Below are positions 9,821-20,127 of a stretch of 64,000 nt of DNA, piece by piece (position 1 is the stretch's first letter; each line of letters opens with the position of its first letter). A program made the translations under genes and the position numbers. The notes beneath the pieces are model-generated. The model was not told where the DNA came from and did no database searches. It saw nothing but the letters and a program-made list of their open reading frames with translations. This DNA comes from Clostridium tertium (GTDB taxonomy: Bacteria > Bacillota > Clostridia > Clostridiales > Clostridiaceae): positions 1 to 64,000 of the forward strand of contig NZ_JAGGJY010000004.1 of NCBI RefSeq assembly GCF_017873245.1, read 5' to 3'.

Positions 9821-11491
9821 TTAAAATAACCCTACTATTTCTCCATTATCTAGTATATCCATTTTATTTGCAGCTGGAACTTTTGGAAGTCCTGGCATTG
9901 TCATTATATCACCATTTAATGCAACAATAAACCCTGCGCCATTAGAAACTCTAACCTCTCTAACAGTTATATCAAAATTTTCAGGTCTACCTTTTAATGA
10001 TGGATTATCAGATAAAGAATATTGAGTCTTTGCCATACATATAGGCAATTTATCTAGCCCAAATTTCTCTAATTCCTCAATTTGTTTTTTTGCATTTTGA
10101 GTAAATACCGCTCTATTTGCTCCATAAATTTCTCTAGCTATTATATTTATCTTTTCTTCTATACTATTTTCTATATCATAAATAGGTTTAAAGTTAGATT
10201 TTTCTTTTTCTAATACATTACAAACAACTTCTCCCAATTCAATTCCACCTTCTCCACCTTTTGCCCATACATCCGATAAAGCAACCTTAACTCCTAATTT
10301 GTTACAATAATCTATAATAAACTCTACTTCTTCATTGCTATCACTTATAAATTTGTTAATAGCTACAACTACTGGTACATTATATTTTTTAATATTTTCA
10401 ATTTGCTTTTCTAAATTAGTTATTCCCTTAGCTAAAGCTTCAACATCAGGAGTACTTAACATCTCCTTATTCACTCCACCATGATTCTTTAAAGCTCTAA
10501 CAGTTGCAACTATAACAACACAATCCGGAGTTAGTTCACCATATCTACATTTAATATCCAAGAATTTTTCTGCTCCTAAATCAGCTCCAAACCCAGCTTC
10601 AGTAACAACTATATCACCTAATTTCAAGGCCATCTTGGTTGCTATTATGGAATTACATCCATGCGCTATATTTGCAAAAGGTCCTCCATGTATTATGGCT
10701 GGAGTATTCTCTAATGTTTGAACTAAATTAGGCTTTATAGCATCTTTCATAAGTAAAGCCATTGCTCCTTGTACATTCAATTGCTTTGCATAAACTGGAT
10801 TCCCATCTAAATCATATGCTATTAATATATTACCCATTCTTTCTTTAAGATCTGATAAACTATTAGCTAAACATAATATAGCCATAATCTCTGATGCAAC
10901 AGTTATCATGAATCCATCTTCTCTTAAAAAACCATTAAGCTTTCCACCTAATCCAACAACTATGTTCCTAAGTGCTCTATCATTCATATCCATTACTCTT
11001 TTGAACACTATTCTTCTTGAATCAATCCTTAAATCATTTCCTTGATGTATATGATTATCTATAGCTGCCGCTAATAAGTTATTAGCACTAGTAATAGCAT
11101 GCATATCACCTGTAAAATGTAAATTTATATCTTCCATTGGTACTACTTGAGCATAGCCACCACCTGCTGCTCCCCCTTTTATTCCAAACACCGGTCCAAG
11201 TGAAGGTTCTCTTAATGCTATAACTGCATTTTTACCCATTTTACAAAGTGCTTGCCCTAGACCAACTGTAACTGTTGATTTTCCTTCCCCCGCAGGTGTA
11301 GGATTTATTGCAGTAACTAAAACTAACTTACCATTTTCTTTATTTTTATTTTTTTCTAATATATCTAAGGATAATTTACATTTATATTTTCCATATTGTT
11401 CTATATCATCTTCAGTTAAATTTAGCTTTTCTGATATCTTAGTTATATATTCCATTTTAGCTTCTTGAGCTATTTGAATATCGCTCTTCAT
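9821..11491 (-). CDS. fhs: Formate--tetrahydrofolate ligase
   Basis: ATP-dependent synthesis of 10-formyl-tetrahydrofolate from formate, feeding purine synthesis and, in acetogens, the methyl branch of the Wood-Ljungdahl pathway. 556 residues as expected. The P-loop [18 protein letters not shown] is near 67-84, with the conserved [17 protein letters not shown] and FTGDMHAI following. It stands alone in a monocistronic unit with its own promoter and terminator. Two PurBox-like elements just upstream suggest PurR control, which would fit its role in supplying one-carbon units. Confidence 0.97.
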   Translation of the reverse strand: MKSDIQIAQEAKMEYITKISEKLNLTEDDIEQYGKYKCKLSLDILEKNKNKENGKLVLVTAINPTPAGEGKSTVTVGLGQALCKMGKNAVIALREPSLGPVFGIKGGAAGGGYAQVVPMEDINLHFTGDMHAITSANNLLAAAIDNHIHQGNDLRIDSRRIVFKRVMDMNDRALRNIVVGLGGKLNGFLREDGFMITVASEIMAILCLANSLSDLKERMGNILIAYDLDGNPVYAKQLNVQGAMALLMKDAIKPNLVQTLENTPAIIHGGPFANIAHGCNSIIATKMALKLGDIVVTEAGFGADLGAEKFLDIKCRYGELTPDCVVIVATVRALKNHGGVNKEMLSTPDVEALAKGITNLEKQIENIKKYNVPVVVAINKFISDSNEEVEFIIDYCNKLGVKVALSDVWAKGGEGGIELGEVVCNVLEKEKSNFKPIYDIENSIEEKINIIAREIYGANRAVFTQNAKKQIEELEKFGLDKLPICMAKTQYSLSDNPSLKGRPENFDITVREVRVSNGAGFIVALNGDIMTMPGLPKVPAANKMDILDNGEIVGLF

Positions 11492-11546
11492 CTCAATACA
11501 CTCCTAACTTTCATAAAATTATTTTATATTCTTATTTTATACATAA

Positions 11547-11622
11547 ATTATATCATTTAATTCATAACTTTTAAATATATATTCGAACATTATATTGTTA
11601 ATAACCGTTATAATTCGCAAAA
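11547..11622 (-). promoter_or_regulatory. fhs promoter with PurBox-like pair
   Basis: On the minus strand TTTAAA (11570-11575), 17 bases, TATAAT (11547-11552). Directly upstream, ATATTCGAACATT (11579-11591) matches the PurBox consensus AWWWCCGAACWWT at 12 of 13 positions. An inverted copy ATAATTCGCAAAA (11610-11622) matches its reverse complement at 10 of 13. They are 18 bases apart, close to the 16-17 known for Bacillus PurR sites. PurR binding is inferred. Confidence 0.45.
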
Positions 11623-11780
11623 TTACTATAAATTGCTTGTTTCCGATTTGTTCTTGCAATATATAATTCGCATTTATATTTTTATAAGATATCTATTAAA
11701 TTTATAAAGTATCTTTTATATTATGTAACCTCTTTATATGTTAATAATTAATTTCAAACTTTATTATAAATTCCTAATAT

Positions 11781-11817
11781 AAAAAAAACAGTAGCCATAT
11801 GGCTACTGTTTTTTTAT
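11781..11817. terminator. ftsH terminator
   Basis: ACAGTAGCCATATGGCTACTGT perfect hairpin flanked by A8 and T7, so efficient on both strands. It directly follows the ftsH stop. Confidence 0.85.
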
Positions 11818-11818
11818 A

Positions 11819-13621
11819 TTAGCTAGCTTCAAAAATTCTTACAAATTCTGCGCCATCTATTTTTTCTTTTTCTAATAAAGTTGCTGCTACTGCATGTAAT
11901 TTATTAATATTTTGACTTAATAAAGTTTCTGCTCTTTCATATGCTTCATCAATAAATCTCTTAACTTCCTTATCGATTTCTGCTCCAACTTCTTCACTGA
12001 AATTTCTGCCGTGTCCTAAGTTTCTTCCTAAGAACACTTCATTATTATCTCCGCCATATGAGATAGTTCCAAGCTTTTCACTCATTCCATATTCCATTAC
12101 CATAGCTCTTGCTATAGCACTTGCTCTATCAATATCATTCTTAGCTCCAGTACTAATATCTGATAATATTAACTTTTCAGCAACTCTACCACCAAGTAAT
12201 CCAACCATATCATCTCTTAATTTTTCTTTTGATGTATATGATCTATCTTCTTCAGGTAAATGCATTGTATATCCACCTGCCATACCTCTTGGTATTATAC
12301 TAATTTCATGAACTGGATCTGAATGAACTAAAAGTTTCATTACAACCGCATGACCTGCTTCGTGATATGCAGTTAACTTTCTATCATGTTCATTAATAGC
12401 TCTACTCTTCTTTTCTGGTCCAGCTATTACTCTAGTTATAGCTTCCTCAAAATCTTGCATTCCTATTAATTTTTCATTTTTTCTAACTGCTAATAACGCA
12501 GCCTCATTTGCTAAGTTTTCTAAATCCGCCCCACTAAATCCTGGAGTTCTCTTAGCTAAAACTTTCAATTCTACCTCTTCTGATAAAGGCTTTTTCTTAG
12601 TATGAACTTTTAATATCTCTTCTCTTCCCTTTACATCAGGAGCTCCAACAACTATTTGTCTATCAAATCTACCTGGTCTAAGTAGAGCTGGATCTAAAAT
12701 ATCTGGTCTATTTGTTGCTGCAATCATTATTATTCCTTCATTAGCACCAAAACCATCCATTTCAACTAATAGTTGATTTAATGTTTGCTCTCTTTCGTCA
12801 TGTCCTCCGCCAAGGCCTGCACCTCTTTGTCTACCTACTGCATCTATTTCATCTATAAACACAAGTGATGGTGCACTCTTTTTAGCTTGCTCAAATAAAT
12901 CCCTAACTCTTGATGCACCAACACCAACGAACATTTCAACGAAGTCTGATCCTGATATACTATAGAAAGGCACTCCAGCCTCTCCAGCTATAGCTTTTGC
13001 TAATAAAGTTTTACCGGTTCCTGGAGGTCCTACTAATAAAACTCCCTTAGGTATTCTAGCTCCCATCTCAGTATATCTTGATGGTTGTTTTAGGAAATCA
13101 ACTATTTCCTCTAATTCTTGCTTTTCTTCATCTGCTCCTGCTACATCATCAAATGTAACTCTCTTGGCATCTGGAGGCATTATCTTTGCTCTACTTTTTC
13201 CAAAATTCATAACACCTCTTCCACCACCGCCACCTTGTGACTGTTGTGACATCATAAAGAAGAATACAAAGAATAGAACCATTATCATCACTGTAGGTAT
13301 TATACTAATCCATACGCTACTATTTGAAGGTTGTTTAAAATCTACTCTAATATCATCTTTAGGAGTTTGAGCCATTAACATCTGCACCATTTCACTAGGA
13401 GCATATGTATTGAATTGCTTACTGTCTCTTGTTTTTCCTGAAATTAACATCTTATCTGGATGAACCATAATACTTTCTATCTCATCATTAACCCATTTTT
13501 GTTGAAAATCACTGTATGATATCTCATCTGCCATCTTACCGCTATTCCATAAGAACGTTGCAGATAAGAAAAGTATCAAAATAACAAATATCCATACTGT
13601 TGCACTTGAATATTTTTTCAT
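11819..13621 (-). CDS. ftsH: ATP-dependent zinc metalloprotease FtsH
   Basis: Membrane-anchored AAA+ protease that degrades misfolded membrane proteins and short-lived regulators. Two transmembrane segments (about 7-25 and 106-125) flank a small extracytoplasmic domain, followed by a Gly-rich linker. The AAA module has Walker A GPPGTGKT, Walker B FIDEID and the SRH region RPGRFD. The M41 protease domain has HEAGH at 420-424. A short 600-residue version without a long C-terminal tail. A GGGGGG-type ribosome site precedes the ATG. Last gene of tilS-hpt-ftsH, the same order as in Bacillus. Confidence 0.97.
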   Translation of the reverse strand: MKKYSSATVWIFVILILFLSATFLWNSGKMADEISYSDFQQKWVNDEIESIMVHPDKMLISGKTRDSKQFNTYAPSEMVQMLMAQTPKDDIRVDFKQPSNSSVWISIIPTVMIMVLFFVFFFMMSQQSQGGGGGRGVMNFGKSRAKIMPPDAKRVTFDDVAGADEEKQELEEIVDFLKQPSRYTEMGARIPKGVLLVGPPGTGKTLLAKAIAGEAGVPFYSISGSDFVEMFVGVGASRVRDLFEQAKKSAPSLVFIDEIDAVGRQRGAGLGGGHDEREQTLNQLLVEMDGFGANEGIIMIAATNRPDILDPALLRPGRFDRQIVVGAPDVKGREEILKVHTKKKPLSEEVELKVLAKRTPGFSGADLENLANEAALLAVRKNEKLIGMQDFEEAITRVIAGPEKKSRAINEHDRKLTAYHEAGHAVVMKLLVHSDPVHEISIIPRGMAGGYTMHLPEEDRSYTSKEKLRDDMVGLLGGRVAEKLILSDISTGAKNDIDRASAIARAMVMEYGMSEKLGTISYGGDNNEVFLGRNLGHGRNFSEEVGAEIDKEVKRFIDEAYERAETLLSQNINKLHAVAATLLEKEKIDGAEFVRIFEAS

Positions 13622-13666
13622 TCAAGGCCCCCCTTTCCTCTAGTTTTATTATATTGCATTTTAAAT

Positions 13667-14206
13667 TTAATTTTTATACACTTCTTCTTTTAATATACCT
13701 ACATATGGTAGGTTCCTATATTTTTCAGAAAAGTCTAATCCATATCCAACTAAAAACTCATCTGGAACTTCAAATCCACAATATTTAACTTGTATATCTA
13801 CCTTTCTTCTAGATGGCTTAGTTAAAAAAGTTATTATTTCTATGCTATTAGCTTTTCTAGTTTTCAGGTACTTTAATAAATAATCTAGTGTAACTCCACT
13901 ATCTATTATATCTTCTACTATAATTATGTCTTTACCTTCAATGCTATGATCTAAATCTTTTAAAATTCTAACCACTCCAGATGTTTCTGTAGAACTTCCA
14001 TAACTAGATACCGCCATAAAATCAATTTCGCAAGGTATTGTTATATTCTTTATAAGATCAGACGCAAACATAACTGACCCTTTTAAAATCCCTACAACAA
14101 GTAAATCTTTATTCCTATAATCTTCACTTATCTTAGTTGCTAATTCTTTAACCTTTCCTACTATTTGTTCTTCAGTAAGTAATATTTCCTTTATGTCCCT
14201 TATCAT
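13667..14206 (-). CDS. hpt: Hypoxanthine phosphoribosyltransferase
   Basis: Purine salvage: joins hypoxanthine or guanine to PRPP, giving IMP/GMP. 179 residues, with the PRPP-binding loop IIIVEDIIDSGVTLDYLL (about 95-112) and an N-terminal GILKGSVMFASDL substrate region. It starts four bases after the tilS stop, so the two are translationally close. The tilS-hpt-ftsH order is conserved across Firmicutes; in Bacillus, HprT and TilS also act as activators of ftsH transcription. Confidence 0.96.
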   Translation of the reverse strand: MIRDIKEILLTEEQIVGKVKELATKISEDYRNKDLLVVGILKGSVMFASDLIKNITIPCEIDFMAVSSYGSSTETSGVVRILKDLDHSIEGKDIIIVEDIIDSGVTLDYLLKYLKTRKANSIEIITFLTKPSRRKVDIQVKYCGFEVPDEFLVGYGLDFSEKYRNLPYVGILKEEVYKN

Positions 14207-14210
14207 TTCC

Positions 14211-15605
14211 CTATTCCTTTCTAGTAAAAGTAATTTTTAGTACATTTTTAGTATCCTTAGTTATTTTAAACTTATCTGAAACCTTATGACCTACTATCCA
14301 AGCTATTTCATTATCAAAACATAAAATAGGAATCTCAGGTCTTTGTTCCACTGGAACTTTTAGATTAATAAATATGTCTTTTACTTTTTTACTTCCTTTC
14401 ATTCCAAGAGGGACTATCTTATCCCCATTTCTTCTTTTTCTAATAATTATCTTTTCTTTTATCTTATCATAATCAAAATATTTTATTAATACATTATTAG
14501 AAAATTCTATATTATTTTTACCTTTTATAATCCTAAAGCTAACATCATATCTCTCATATTCAAAAGAATCTTCATTCAATTGACTCTTATTTATTAACAC
14601 CTCTTCTTCTATATATTCTTTATTTTTATATTCTTTATTTTTTAAGTATATATCTCCATATACATTTTCGGCTACTATTCCATTTGGTAAATCAACTTTT
14701 TTATTTGTAGAATTTTTTGCAAGCTCAATCATTTCATAAATATGCTTCATCTCGAAATTATTGTACTTTCCAGTAAACTCTACAAACGACTTTTTTATAA
14801 TCCTTGTTATTATTGCCTTCTCTAATAAAAATGCTTCTTTCGATATAACTATATGACTATTTTTATTACTACAATACTTTTTATAACTATTATTACATTG
14901 TTTTTCAATAAAGTCATTATCTATTTGTAATAAATTTGTCATTCTATTCAAAGTTTCTATTATATCTTTATTAAAATTTTCTTTCATATAAGGTAGTATA
15001 TCTAACCTAACTTTGTTCCTACTATATATATTTTCTAAATTAGTTTTATCTATTCTAGGATTTAAATTATTTTCTTTACAATAATTTTCTACCTCTTCTC
15101 TTGAAAGACATAATATAGGTCTTATTATCCCGCCATCCCGCTTACTTCTAATTCCACACAACCCTTCAATTCCAGTCCCTCTCATCATATTCATAACAAC
15201 AGTTTCAGCTTGGTCATTAGAATTATGAGCTACAGCTATTTTACTATAGTTTTGTGTGTTTTTTATAAAGTCAAAGAATTTATATCTTTCTTCTCTTCCT
15301 GCCATTTCATGAGAAATACCCTTTTCTTTAGCTATTTTATCTATATCAATCCTTATTGGATAAAACTCGATATTAAATTCTTTACATATTTCTTTTGCAT
15401 ATTCTTCATCATTTAAAGCATCTTGACCTCTCAGCATATGATTAACATGAGCTGCTCCTATATCTATATTTAGAGATTCTCTTAACTTATAAAGTATATG
15501 AAGTAAACAAACTGAATCAGGCCCTCCAGATAAAGCAACTAAAACTCTATCTCCTTCTTGTATAAGATTATTTTTAATTATAAAATCCTTTACTTTGTTT
15601 ATCAC
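14211..15605 (-). CDS. tilS: tRNA(Ile)-lysidine synthase
   Basis: Modifies C34 of tRNA-Ile(CAU) to lysidine so that it reads AUA, an essential step in AUA-rich clostridial genomes. N-type ATP-pyrophosphatase P-loop SGGPDS at 26-31; AHVNHMLRG follows; TilS C-terminal substrate-binding domains follow after about residue 210. 464 residues. The start is GTG with GAGGAG eight bases ahead. First gene of the tilS-hpt-ftsH unit, with a leader of roughly 200 bases. Confidence 0.93.
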   Translation of the reverse strand: MINKVKDFIIKNNLIQEGDRVLVALSGGPDSVCLLHILYKLRESLNIDIGAAHVNHMLRGQDALNDEEYAKEICKEFNIEFYPIRIDIDKIAKEKGISHEMAGREERYKFFDFIKNTQNYSKIAVAHNSNDQAETVVMNMMRGTGIEGLCGIRSKRDGGIIRPILCLSREEVENYCKENNLNPRIDKTNLENIYSRNKVRLDILPYMKENFNKDIIETLNRMTNLLQIDNDFIEKQCNNSYKKYCSNKNSHIVISKEAFLLEKAIITRIIKKSFVEFTGKYNNFEMKHIYEMIELAKNSTNKKVDLPNGIVAENVYGDIYLKNKEYKNKEYIEEEVLINKSQLNEDSFEYERYDVSFRIIKGKNNIEFSNNVLIKYFDYDKIKEKIIIRKRRNGDKIVPLGMKGSKKVKDIFINLKVPVEQRPEIPILCFDNEIAWIVGHKVSDKFKITKDTKNVLKITFTRKE

Positions 15606-15816
15606 ATTTATGCTCCTCAGTATATTTATTTTATTATATAACTCCTAATAATCACTTCTCTAATATAATTCAATTAATATTCTTCCTATTAATTAGTGTT
15701 CTTCTTATAATAGTTTTCTAATATTAATAATCTTATGAACTTATTTAATTAAATATAAACCTTAAAGTTATATATCGCACTTTATATTTCACATTAATAA
15801 TCAAAACATATATAAT
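15606..15816 (-). other. AT-rich tilS leader, no gene seen
   Basis: About 200 bases between the likely tilS promoter and its GTG start. Very AT-rich, with several TTAATA-type short repeats but no recognised regulatory RNA and no plausible small gene. Confidence 0.4.
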
Positions 15817-15845
15817 ATAATAACCTTAACATTTATATATGTAAA
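15817..15845 (-). promoter_or_regulatory. Probable tilS operon promoter
   Basis: TTTACA (15840-15845), 17 bases, TATTAT (15817-15822) on the minus strand; five of six matches in each box. Confidence 0.5.
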
Positions 15846-15875
15846 CAATTATGATTGTTAATTTTTTCAACATCA

Positions 15876-15921
15876 AAAATTGAAGAAGATGAGATACTAC
15901 ATTTATATCCCATCCTCTTTT
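15876..15921 (-). terminator. spoIIE terminator
   Basis: 14-bp stem (two G-T pairs) formed by AAGAGGATGGGATA and TATCTCATCTTCTT on the minus strand, followed by CAATTTTT. Confidence 0.7.
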
Positions 15922-15935
15922 ATTTAATCTTCTTA

Positions 15936-18320
15936 TTAATAAACAGAGTACATTTTGGAAACTAAAACTGTCATATCATCCCATACCTTTCCACCACTTA
16001 ACACTATTGCCTTTTCAAGAATATCCCTAGACAAGGCCGCTGGATTCGTATCTGCATATTGTAAATATTCCTGTAACCAAGAATAACTTCCAACATTATT
16101 TTTGTCTATATCTAATACACCGTCGCTAATTGAAATTATTATATCACCATGTTTTAGTTTTACTTTCTCTGAACTTAAATCTACACTATCCAATATTCCA
16201 AAAGGTAAACTGTTAGATTTAACAACTTTAACGTTTTGTCCTCTCTTTATAAAGCTAACAACTCCACCTATCTTTATAAATTCCGTTTCACCAGTATATA
16301 AATCAACTACACTTAAATCCATAGTAGTAAATTTTTCATCTTCGTTAAATTTCATAGCCATTATAGAGTTAACCGTATCTATGGCTGTTTTTTCACTAAA
16401 TCCATTTTCTATAAACTTTTCAATTAAATCAACAGCTAGTCCACTTTCCGTTCCTGCTTCAGGGCCCGATCCCATTCCATCACTTACTATAGCTAAATAA
16501 GTACCATCATTATTTTTAGAAAAACTATAACTATCTCCCATTGAAGTTTCTCCATCCTTAGCTCTTGTCGCTGCATAAGACGTCATATGATATTTTGGAG
16601 TTTCTTCTATTATAATTGAGCAATCATTTGTATCAGGATCTATTCTGCATCCTTCACTTGATATTGATACCGGAACTCTTACTAACCCATTAATTATAGG
16701 TAATATGTTTTTTGCACAATAGCATCCGCCCTCACAGTTATTTAAAGTTACTTTTATTTTCATTCTACCTTTTCTATCTAAATAACAGAACACATCCTTA
16801 TACTCTATTTTATTTTTACTTAAGGCCTTCTTTAAAACCTTGTCTATTTCTGAGCATATAGATATATCTTTTTCAAAGTCCCTAATCATATCTCCCATAG
16901 TCTGAGATATATTATTTATATGATTTGCAATTAAATTTCTACCTTCCGTTAACCTTGTTTTTAAAGCTTCATTTACAGTATAATTATTTACAATTTCTTG
17001 AGCATTTTTCATTAGACTTCTTTTCTTTACACATTTCTTTTCTAAATCTTGCGGGAAATATATATCATTATCTTCACAGCTACTTATAAGTTCAGAAAAA
17101 CCTTCAAAAGTAGAATGTAAATTACGATCCCAACACCTTTGTTTAAGTTCACAATTGTAACACACTCTATCCGCTAAACTTTCTACCATAGCAGTTCCTT
17201 TATTATTTAATGATAAAATATCATTTTCTCCCAAATTTAATATTGATGATGATAAACTTGATAATATCGATTTCATGGAGTTAAGCCTATCAACAAATTC
17301 ATTTTTCACACCATTTAGATGTATATCATTAATAACCTCTGCCTTCTTTTCTTGATTAAATTCTTTATTTATATATTCTATAACCTTTTTAGGAATACTA
17401 ATTAAAATAGCTATAGCTATTATTACTTCTATCCCTCCATGAATAGAAAATTTATCTGAATACATTGATATTATGAAGTAAACAACAAAATATGCTATAG
17501 AAGAAAATACTCTTCCTGTATCTTTAAATATCCCAATTATAAGCCCACATAAACTATACAAACTTATGGATGTTATTATATCATTATTAGTTATTCCAAT
17601 GACAAATCCCATCGAAACTCCTATAGCAGCTCCTAATCCAGCCCCTCCTACATATGCAAAAATAGCTATTATAGTTAAAGCTAACATACTTCTTAAATAA
17701 ACTCCAAAAATATTTAAATTCCCTATTCCCGCAACTAATAAGCACAATAAAATTCCTATACTTATCAATTCTTCTGTTGAGAAAAAATAATTACTTTCTA
17801 ATTCATCAACACAATTCAATGCATAATTAAGTATGTACCTAACCGGTATTATACTTAATACCTTTAAAGCTGAAAATGTTAAATTAACACCTATAGGTTG
17901 ATTATTTACTATTAAATTATAAATAAAGAACGTTGAGAATATTAACCCAAAAGTTATTATATCTCTTTGCTTTAACTCTATTTTATTACATATTTCAATA
18001 TATAGCATTACTACAATAGCCACTATGCAATAAGCTATCGATCCTTCTAGAGTTTTATATATAGAAAGATATCCACCTATAATCCCCAATAAGGATAAAA
18101 GCATATCTCTCCCCTTCTCTTTTCTTATTCCAATAAGATACGCAATCCCAAAAGGCGCTATCCCCATATCTATAGTTACCGATAATAAAACCCTACTTAA
18201 CAAAAATCCCATCAAAAAAGCTGCAATGGCACTAACTCCTGTCCCATTTAATCTTAATTCTTTTTTATTTTTTTTATTTTCTAATCTTTTATATGTTGAT
18301 ATATCAACACCATATTGCAT
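15936..18320 (-). CDS. spoIIE: Stage II sporulation protein E (PP2C phosphatase)
   Basis: Membrane phosphatase that dephosphorylates SpoIIAA and so activates sigma-F in the forespore; it also binds FtsZ at the polar septum. The N-terminal third (to about residue 320) has roughly ten hydrophobic spans. A central region follows with a Cys cluster (CYNCELKQRCW near 390-400). The C-terminal PP2C domain shows MGDSYS and AIVSDGMGSGPEAG, with the metal-binding Asp residues. I start at 18320 because GGAGGGG lies just before that ATG; the upstream in-frame ATG would place the ribosome site inside the gene. 794 residues. Its promoter has the unusual spacing of Spo0A-driven genes. Confidence 0.96.
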   Translation of the reverse strand: MQYGVDISTYKRLENKKNKKELRLNGTGVSAIAAFLMGFLLSRVLLSVTIDMGIAPFGIAYLIGIRKEKGRDMLLSLLGIIGGYLSIYKTLEGSIAYCIVAIVVMLYIEICNKIELKQRDIITFGLIFSTFFIYNLIVNNQPIGVNLTFSALKVLSIIPVRYILNYALNCVDELESNYFFSTEELISIGILLCLLVAGIGNLNIFGVYLRSMLALTIIAIFAYVGGAGLGAAIGVSMGFVIGITNNDIITSISLYSLCGLIIGIFKDTGRVFSSIAYFVVYFIISMYSDKFSIHGGIEVIIAIAILISIPKKVIEYINKEFNQEKKAEVINDIHLNGVKNEFVDRLNSMKSILSSLSSSILNLGENDILSLNNKGTAMVESLADRVCYNCELKQRCWDRNLHSTFEGFSELISSCEDNDIYFPQDLEKKCVKKRSLMKNAQEIVNNYTVNEALKTRLTEGRNLIANHINNISQTMGDMIRDFEKDISICSEIDKVLKKALSKNKIEYKDVFCYLDRKGRMKIKVTLNNCEGGCYCAKNILPIINGLVRVPVSISSEGCRIDPDTNDCSIIIEETPKYHMTSYAATRAKDGETSMGDSYSFSKNNDGTYLAIVSDGMGSGPEAGTESGLAVDLIEKFIENGFSEKTAIDTVNSIMAMKFNEDEKFTTMDLSVVDLYTGETEFIKIGGVVSFIKRGQNVKVVKSNSLPFGILDSVDLSSEKVKLKHGDIIISISDGVLDIDKNNVGSYSWLQEYLQYADTNPAALSRDILEKAIVLSGGKVWDDMTVLVSKMYSVY

Positions 18321-18355
18321 ATACTCCCCTCCAACTTCCATAAAATGTAATTTTA

Positions 18356-18388
18356 ATTATAGCATTGCTTTTAAGAAATATATGTCAT
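18356..18388 (-). promoter_or_regulatory. spoIIE promoter with 21-base spacer
   Basis: On the minus strand ATGACA (18383-18388), 21 bases, TATAAT (18356-18361). An overlong spacer is the hallmark of Spo0A-activated sigma-A promoters such as Bacillus spoIIE and spoIIG. A 0A-box-like TGTCCAA (consensus TGTCGAA) is upstream at 18415-18421. Confidence 0.5.
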
Positions 18389-18421
18389 ATGATGTATCCT
18401 ATTAACTACTTTCGTTGGACA

Positions 18422-18781
18422 ATAAAATATAAATTTCCTTATATGTATATAGATAATTTTTTTAATATTATATTTATATAAACTTGCTTGAAATCCATGT
18501 ATCCTAATAGTTCACAGAATATTTTAATTATATAAGTATTCATTATAAATTCTTTTTAAAAATTTAATTTTTAATACAATTTTGTCACTATAACAAACTT
18601 TATGAAGAACATTTTTTTGCAACATAGTAATTTTTTATTTTTATCTATCATATAATTTATGTTATTAATTTTAATAGTTAACCTTACCCCTATTATATAA
18701 ATTAATGAAAATTTATATAACAAAAATACTACTAATCTTTTTAATCTACACCACTCTTTATTAAATAAAAATTTATAAAAC
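18422..18781. other. AT-rich intergenic region, nothing recognised
   Basis: Between the spoIIE promoter and the tRNA terminator. A 70-codon frame on the minus strand begins with TTG inside the terminator, has no ribosome site and is composed of AT-rich codons, so I do not call it. Confidence 0.4.
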
Positions 18782-18812
18782 AAAAAAGTACTTAAGAAAT
18801 CTTAAGTACTTT
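18782..18812 (-). terminator. Terminator of the Leu/Met tRNA operon
   Basis: AGTACTTAAG/CTTAAGTACT stem with a four-base loop and T6 on the minus strand, immediately after the last tRNA's CCA. Confidence 0.85.
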
Positions 18813-18899
18813 TGGTGCTGAAGACCGGAATCGAACCGGTACGGTATCGCTACCGCAGGATTTTAAGTCCTGTGCGTCTGCCTGTTCCGCCACTTCAGC
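18813..18899 (-). tRNA. tRNA-Leu (TAA), third in transcript of its kind
   Basis: 87 bases including CCA with a long variable arm; anticodon loop CTTAAAA gives TAA. Identical to the two other Leu copies in this array. Confidence 0.96.
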
Positions 18900-18904
18900 G
18901 TGTA

Positions 18905-18981
18905 TGGTAGCGGAAATAGGACTTGAACCTACGACACCTCGGGTATGAACCGAGTGCTCTAGCCAGCTGAGCTATTCCGCC
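18905..18981 (-). tRNA. tRNA-Met (CAT), elongator
   Basis: 77 bases with CCA, anticodon loop TTCATAC. The acceptor pair 1-72 is G-T, unlike the C-A mismatch of the initiator, so this is the elongator type. Identical to the copy at 19178. Confidence 0.93.
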
Positions 18982-18987
18982 ATTTTA

Positions 18988-19063
<76 letters not shown>

Positions 19064-19085
19064 ATATTATAAGCTAAATTCAACT

Positions 19086-19172
19086 TGGTGCTGAAGACCG
19101 GAATCGAACCGGTACGGTATCGCTACCGCAGGATTTTAAGTCCTGTGCGTCTGCCTGTTCCGCCACTTCAGC
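19086..19172 (-). tRNA. tRNA-Leu (TAA), middle copy
   Basis: Exact copy of the Leu genes 273 bases either side. Confidence 0.96.
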
Positions 19173-19177
19173 GTGTA

Positions 19178-19254
19178 TGGTAGCGGAAATAGGACTTGAA
19201 CCTACGACACCTCGGGTATGAACCGAGTGCTCTAGCCAGCTGAGCTATTCCGCC
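19178..19254 (-). tRNA. tRNA-Met (CAT), elongator, second copy
   Basis: Same sequence as the gene 273 bases away; G1-T72 acceptor pair. Confidence 0.93.
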
Positions 19255-19260
19255 ATTTTA

Positions 19261-19336
<76 letters not shown>

Positions 19337-19358
19337 ATATTATAAGTTGAATTTAGCT

Positions 19359-19445
19359 TGGTGCTGAAGACCGGAATCGAACCGGTACGGTATCGCTACC
19401 GCAGGATTTTAAGTCCTGTGCGTCTGCCTGTTCCGCCACTTCAGC
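19359..19445 (-). tRNA. tRNA-Leu (TAA), first gene of the operon
   Basis: First tRNA after the promoter; same sequence as the two other Leu copies. Transcript order is Leu-fMet-Met-Leu-fMet-Met-Leu. Confidence 0.96.
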
Positions 19446-19479
19446 ATGTTTTTACTGTCGCCCCTCAGCGACAAAATTA

Positions 19480-19508
19480 ATTATATATTATGTTTTCTAT
19501 AGTGTCAA
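19480..19508 (-). promoter_or_regulatory. Consensus promoter of the Leu/Met tRNA operon
   Basis: TTGACA (19503-19508), 17 bases, TATAAT (19480-19485) on the minus strand; perfect sigma-A consensus. A small GTCGC hairpin lies in the leader (19456-19472). Confidence 0.85.
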
Positions 19509-19554
19509 CATATTTTTTAATTTTTTTCTAGTAACATTATGTTATTAAAATTAT

Positions 19555-19592
19555 AAAGGGCTGATATGCATCATGCAATCAGCCCTTTATAT
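19555..19592. terminator. yabR terminator
   Basis: AAAGGGCTGA/TCAGCCCTTT stem flanked by A and T tracts; it separates yabR from the tRNA operon promoter. Confidence 0.75.
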
Positions 19593-19634
19593 AGATTTAT
19601 ATATTAAATTTATATGATGTCTTTATTTATAAAA

Positions 19635-20045
19635 CTAGAAGCTTCTTCTTCCGCTTTTAGCTTTAAAATCTTGATTCTTTTTTACATCCTGCATTCTTTC
19701 TTCGCTATCCTTTAAGAATCTTGACATTATATCTTCAAAGTTTCCTGAGTTTCCCCCAGACTTTTTATTTTCTGAAGACCAATCTATTTCTATGGGTTTT
19801 ACTGATTTTTTTTGAACATTTGCTTGCTTAATTGATAAACTTATCTTGCCATTATCGTCAATTGATATTACTTTTACCTTAACCTTATCTTGTTCATTAA
19901 GATGTTGTCTAATATCCTTAACAAATGAATCTGCTACTTCTGAAATATGAACTAACCCTGTTTTACCTTCTATCTCTACGAAAGCTCCAAAACTAGTTAT
20001 ATTAACCACTGTACCCTCTAATATGTTTCCTGCCATTAAGGTCAT
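19635..20045 (-). CDS. yabR: S1-domain RNA-binding protein, YabR type
   Basis: A 136-residue protein with a single S1 OB-fold at the N-terminus (about 4-75: GNILEGTVVNITSFGAFVEI, GLVHISEVA) and a charged, probably disordered tail. The family binds RNA or ribosomes; the exact role is unknown. It sits between divIC and the tRNA/spoIIE region as in Bacillus. AAGGAGG is about 12 bases before the chosen ATG; a Met three residues inside (MAGNILEG) is the next candidate but is even farther from the site. Confidence 0.88.
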   Translation of the reverse strand: MTLMAGNILEGTVVNITSFGAFVEIEGKTGLVHISEVADSFVKDIRQHLNEQDKVKVKVISIDDNGKISLSIKQANVQKKSVKPIEIDWSSENKKSGGNSGNFEDIMSRFLKDSEERMQDVKKNQDFKAKSGRRSF

Positions 20046-20127
20046 GTTACAAAGATTCCTCCTTAAAAATTAAATAATATATGTTATTATAATAATAACC
20101 TTTTTTTGTAGTTTTAAAACATATTCT

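Noticed and set aside
16102..16500. 132-codon plus-strand frame opposite spoIIE
   Set aside because: Antisense shadow of the PP2C domain; the minus-strand gene is well conserved.
18571..18783. 70-codon minus-strand frame between spoIIE and the tRNAs
   Set aside because: Starts with TTG inside the tRNA terminator, no ribosome site, AT-driven residues only.
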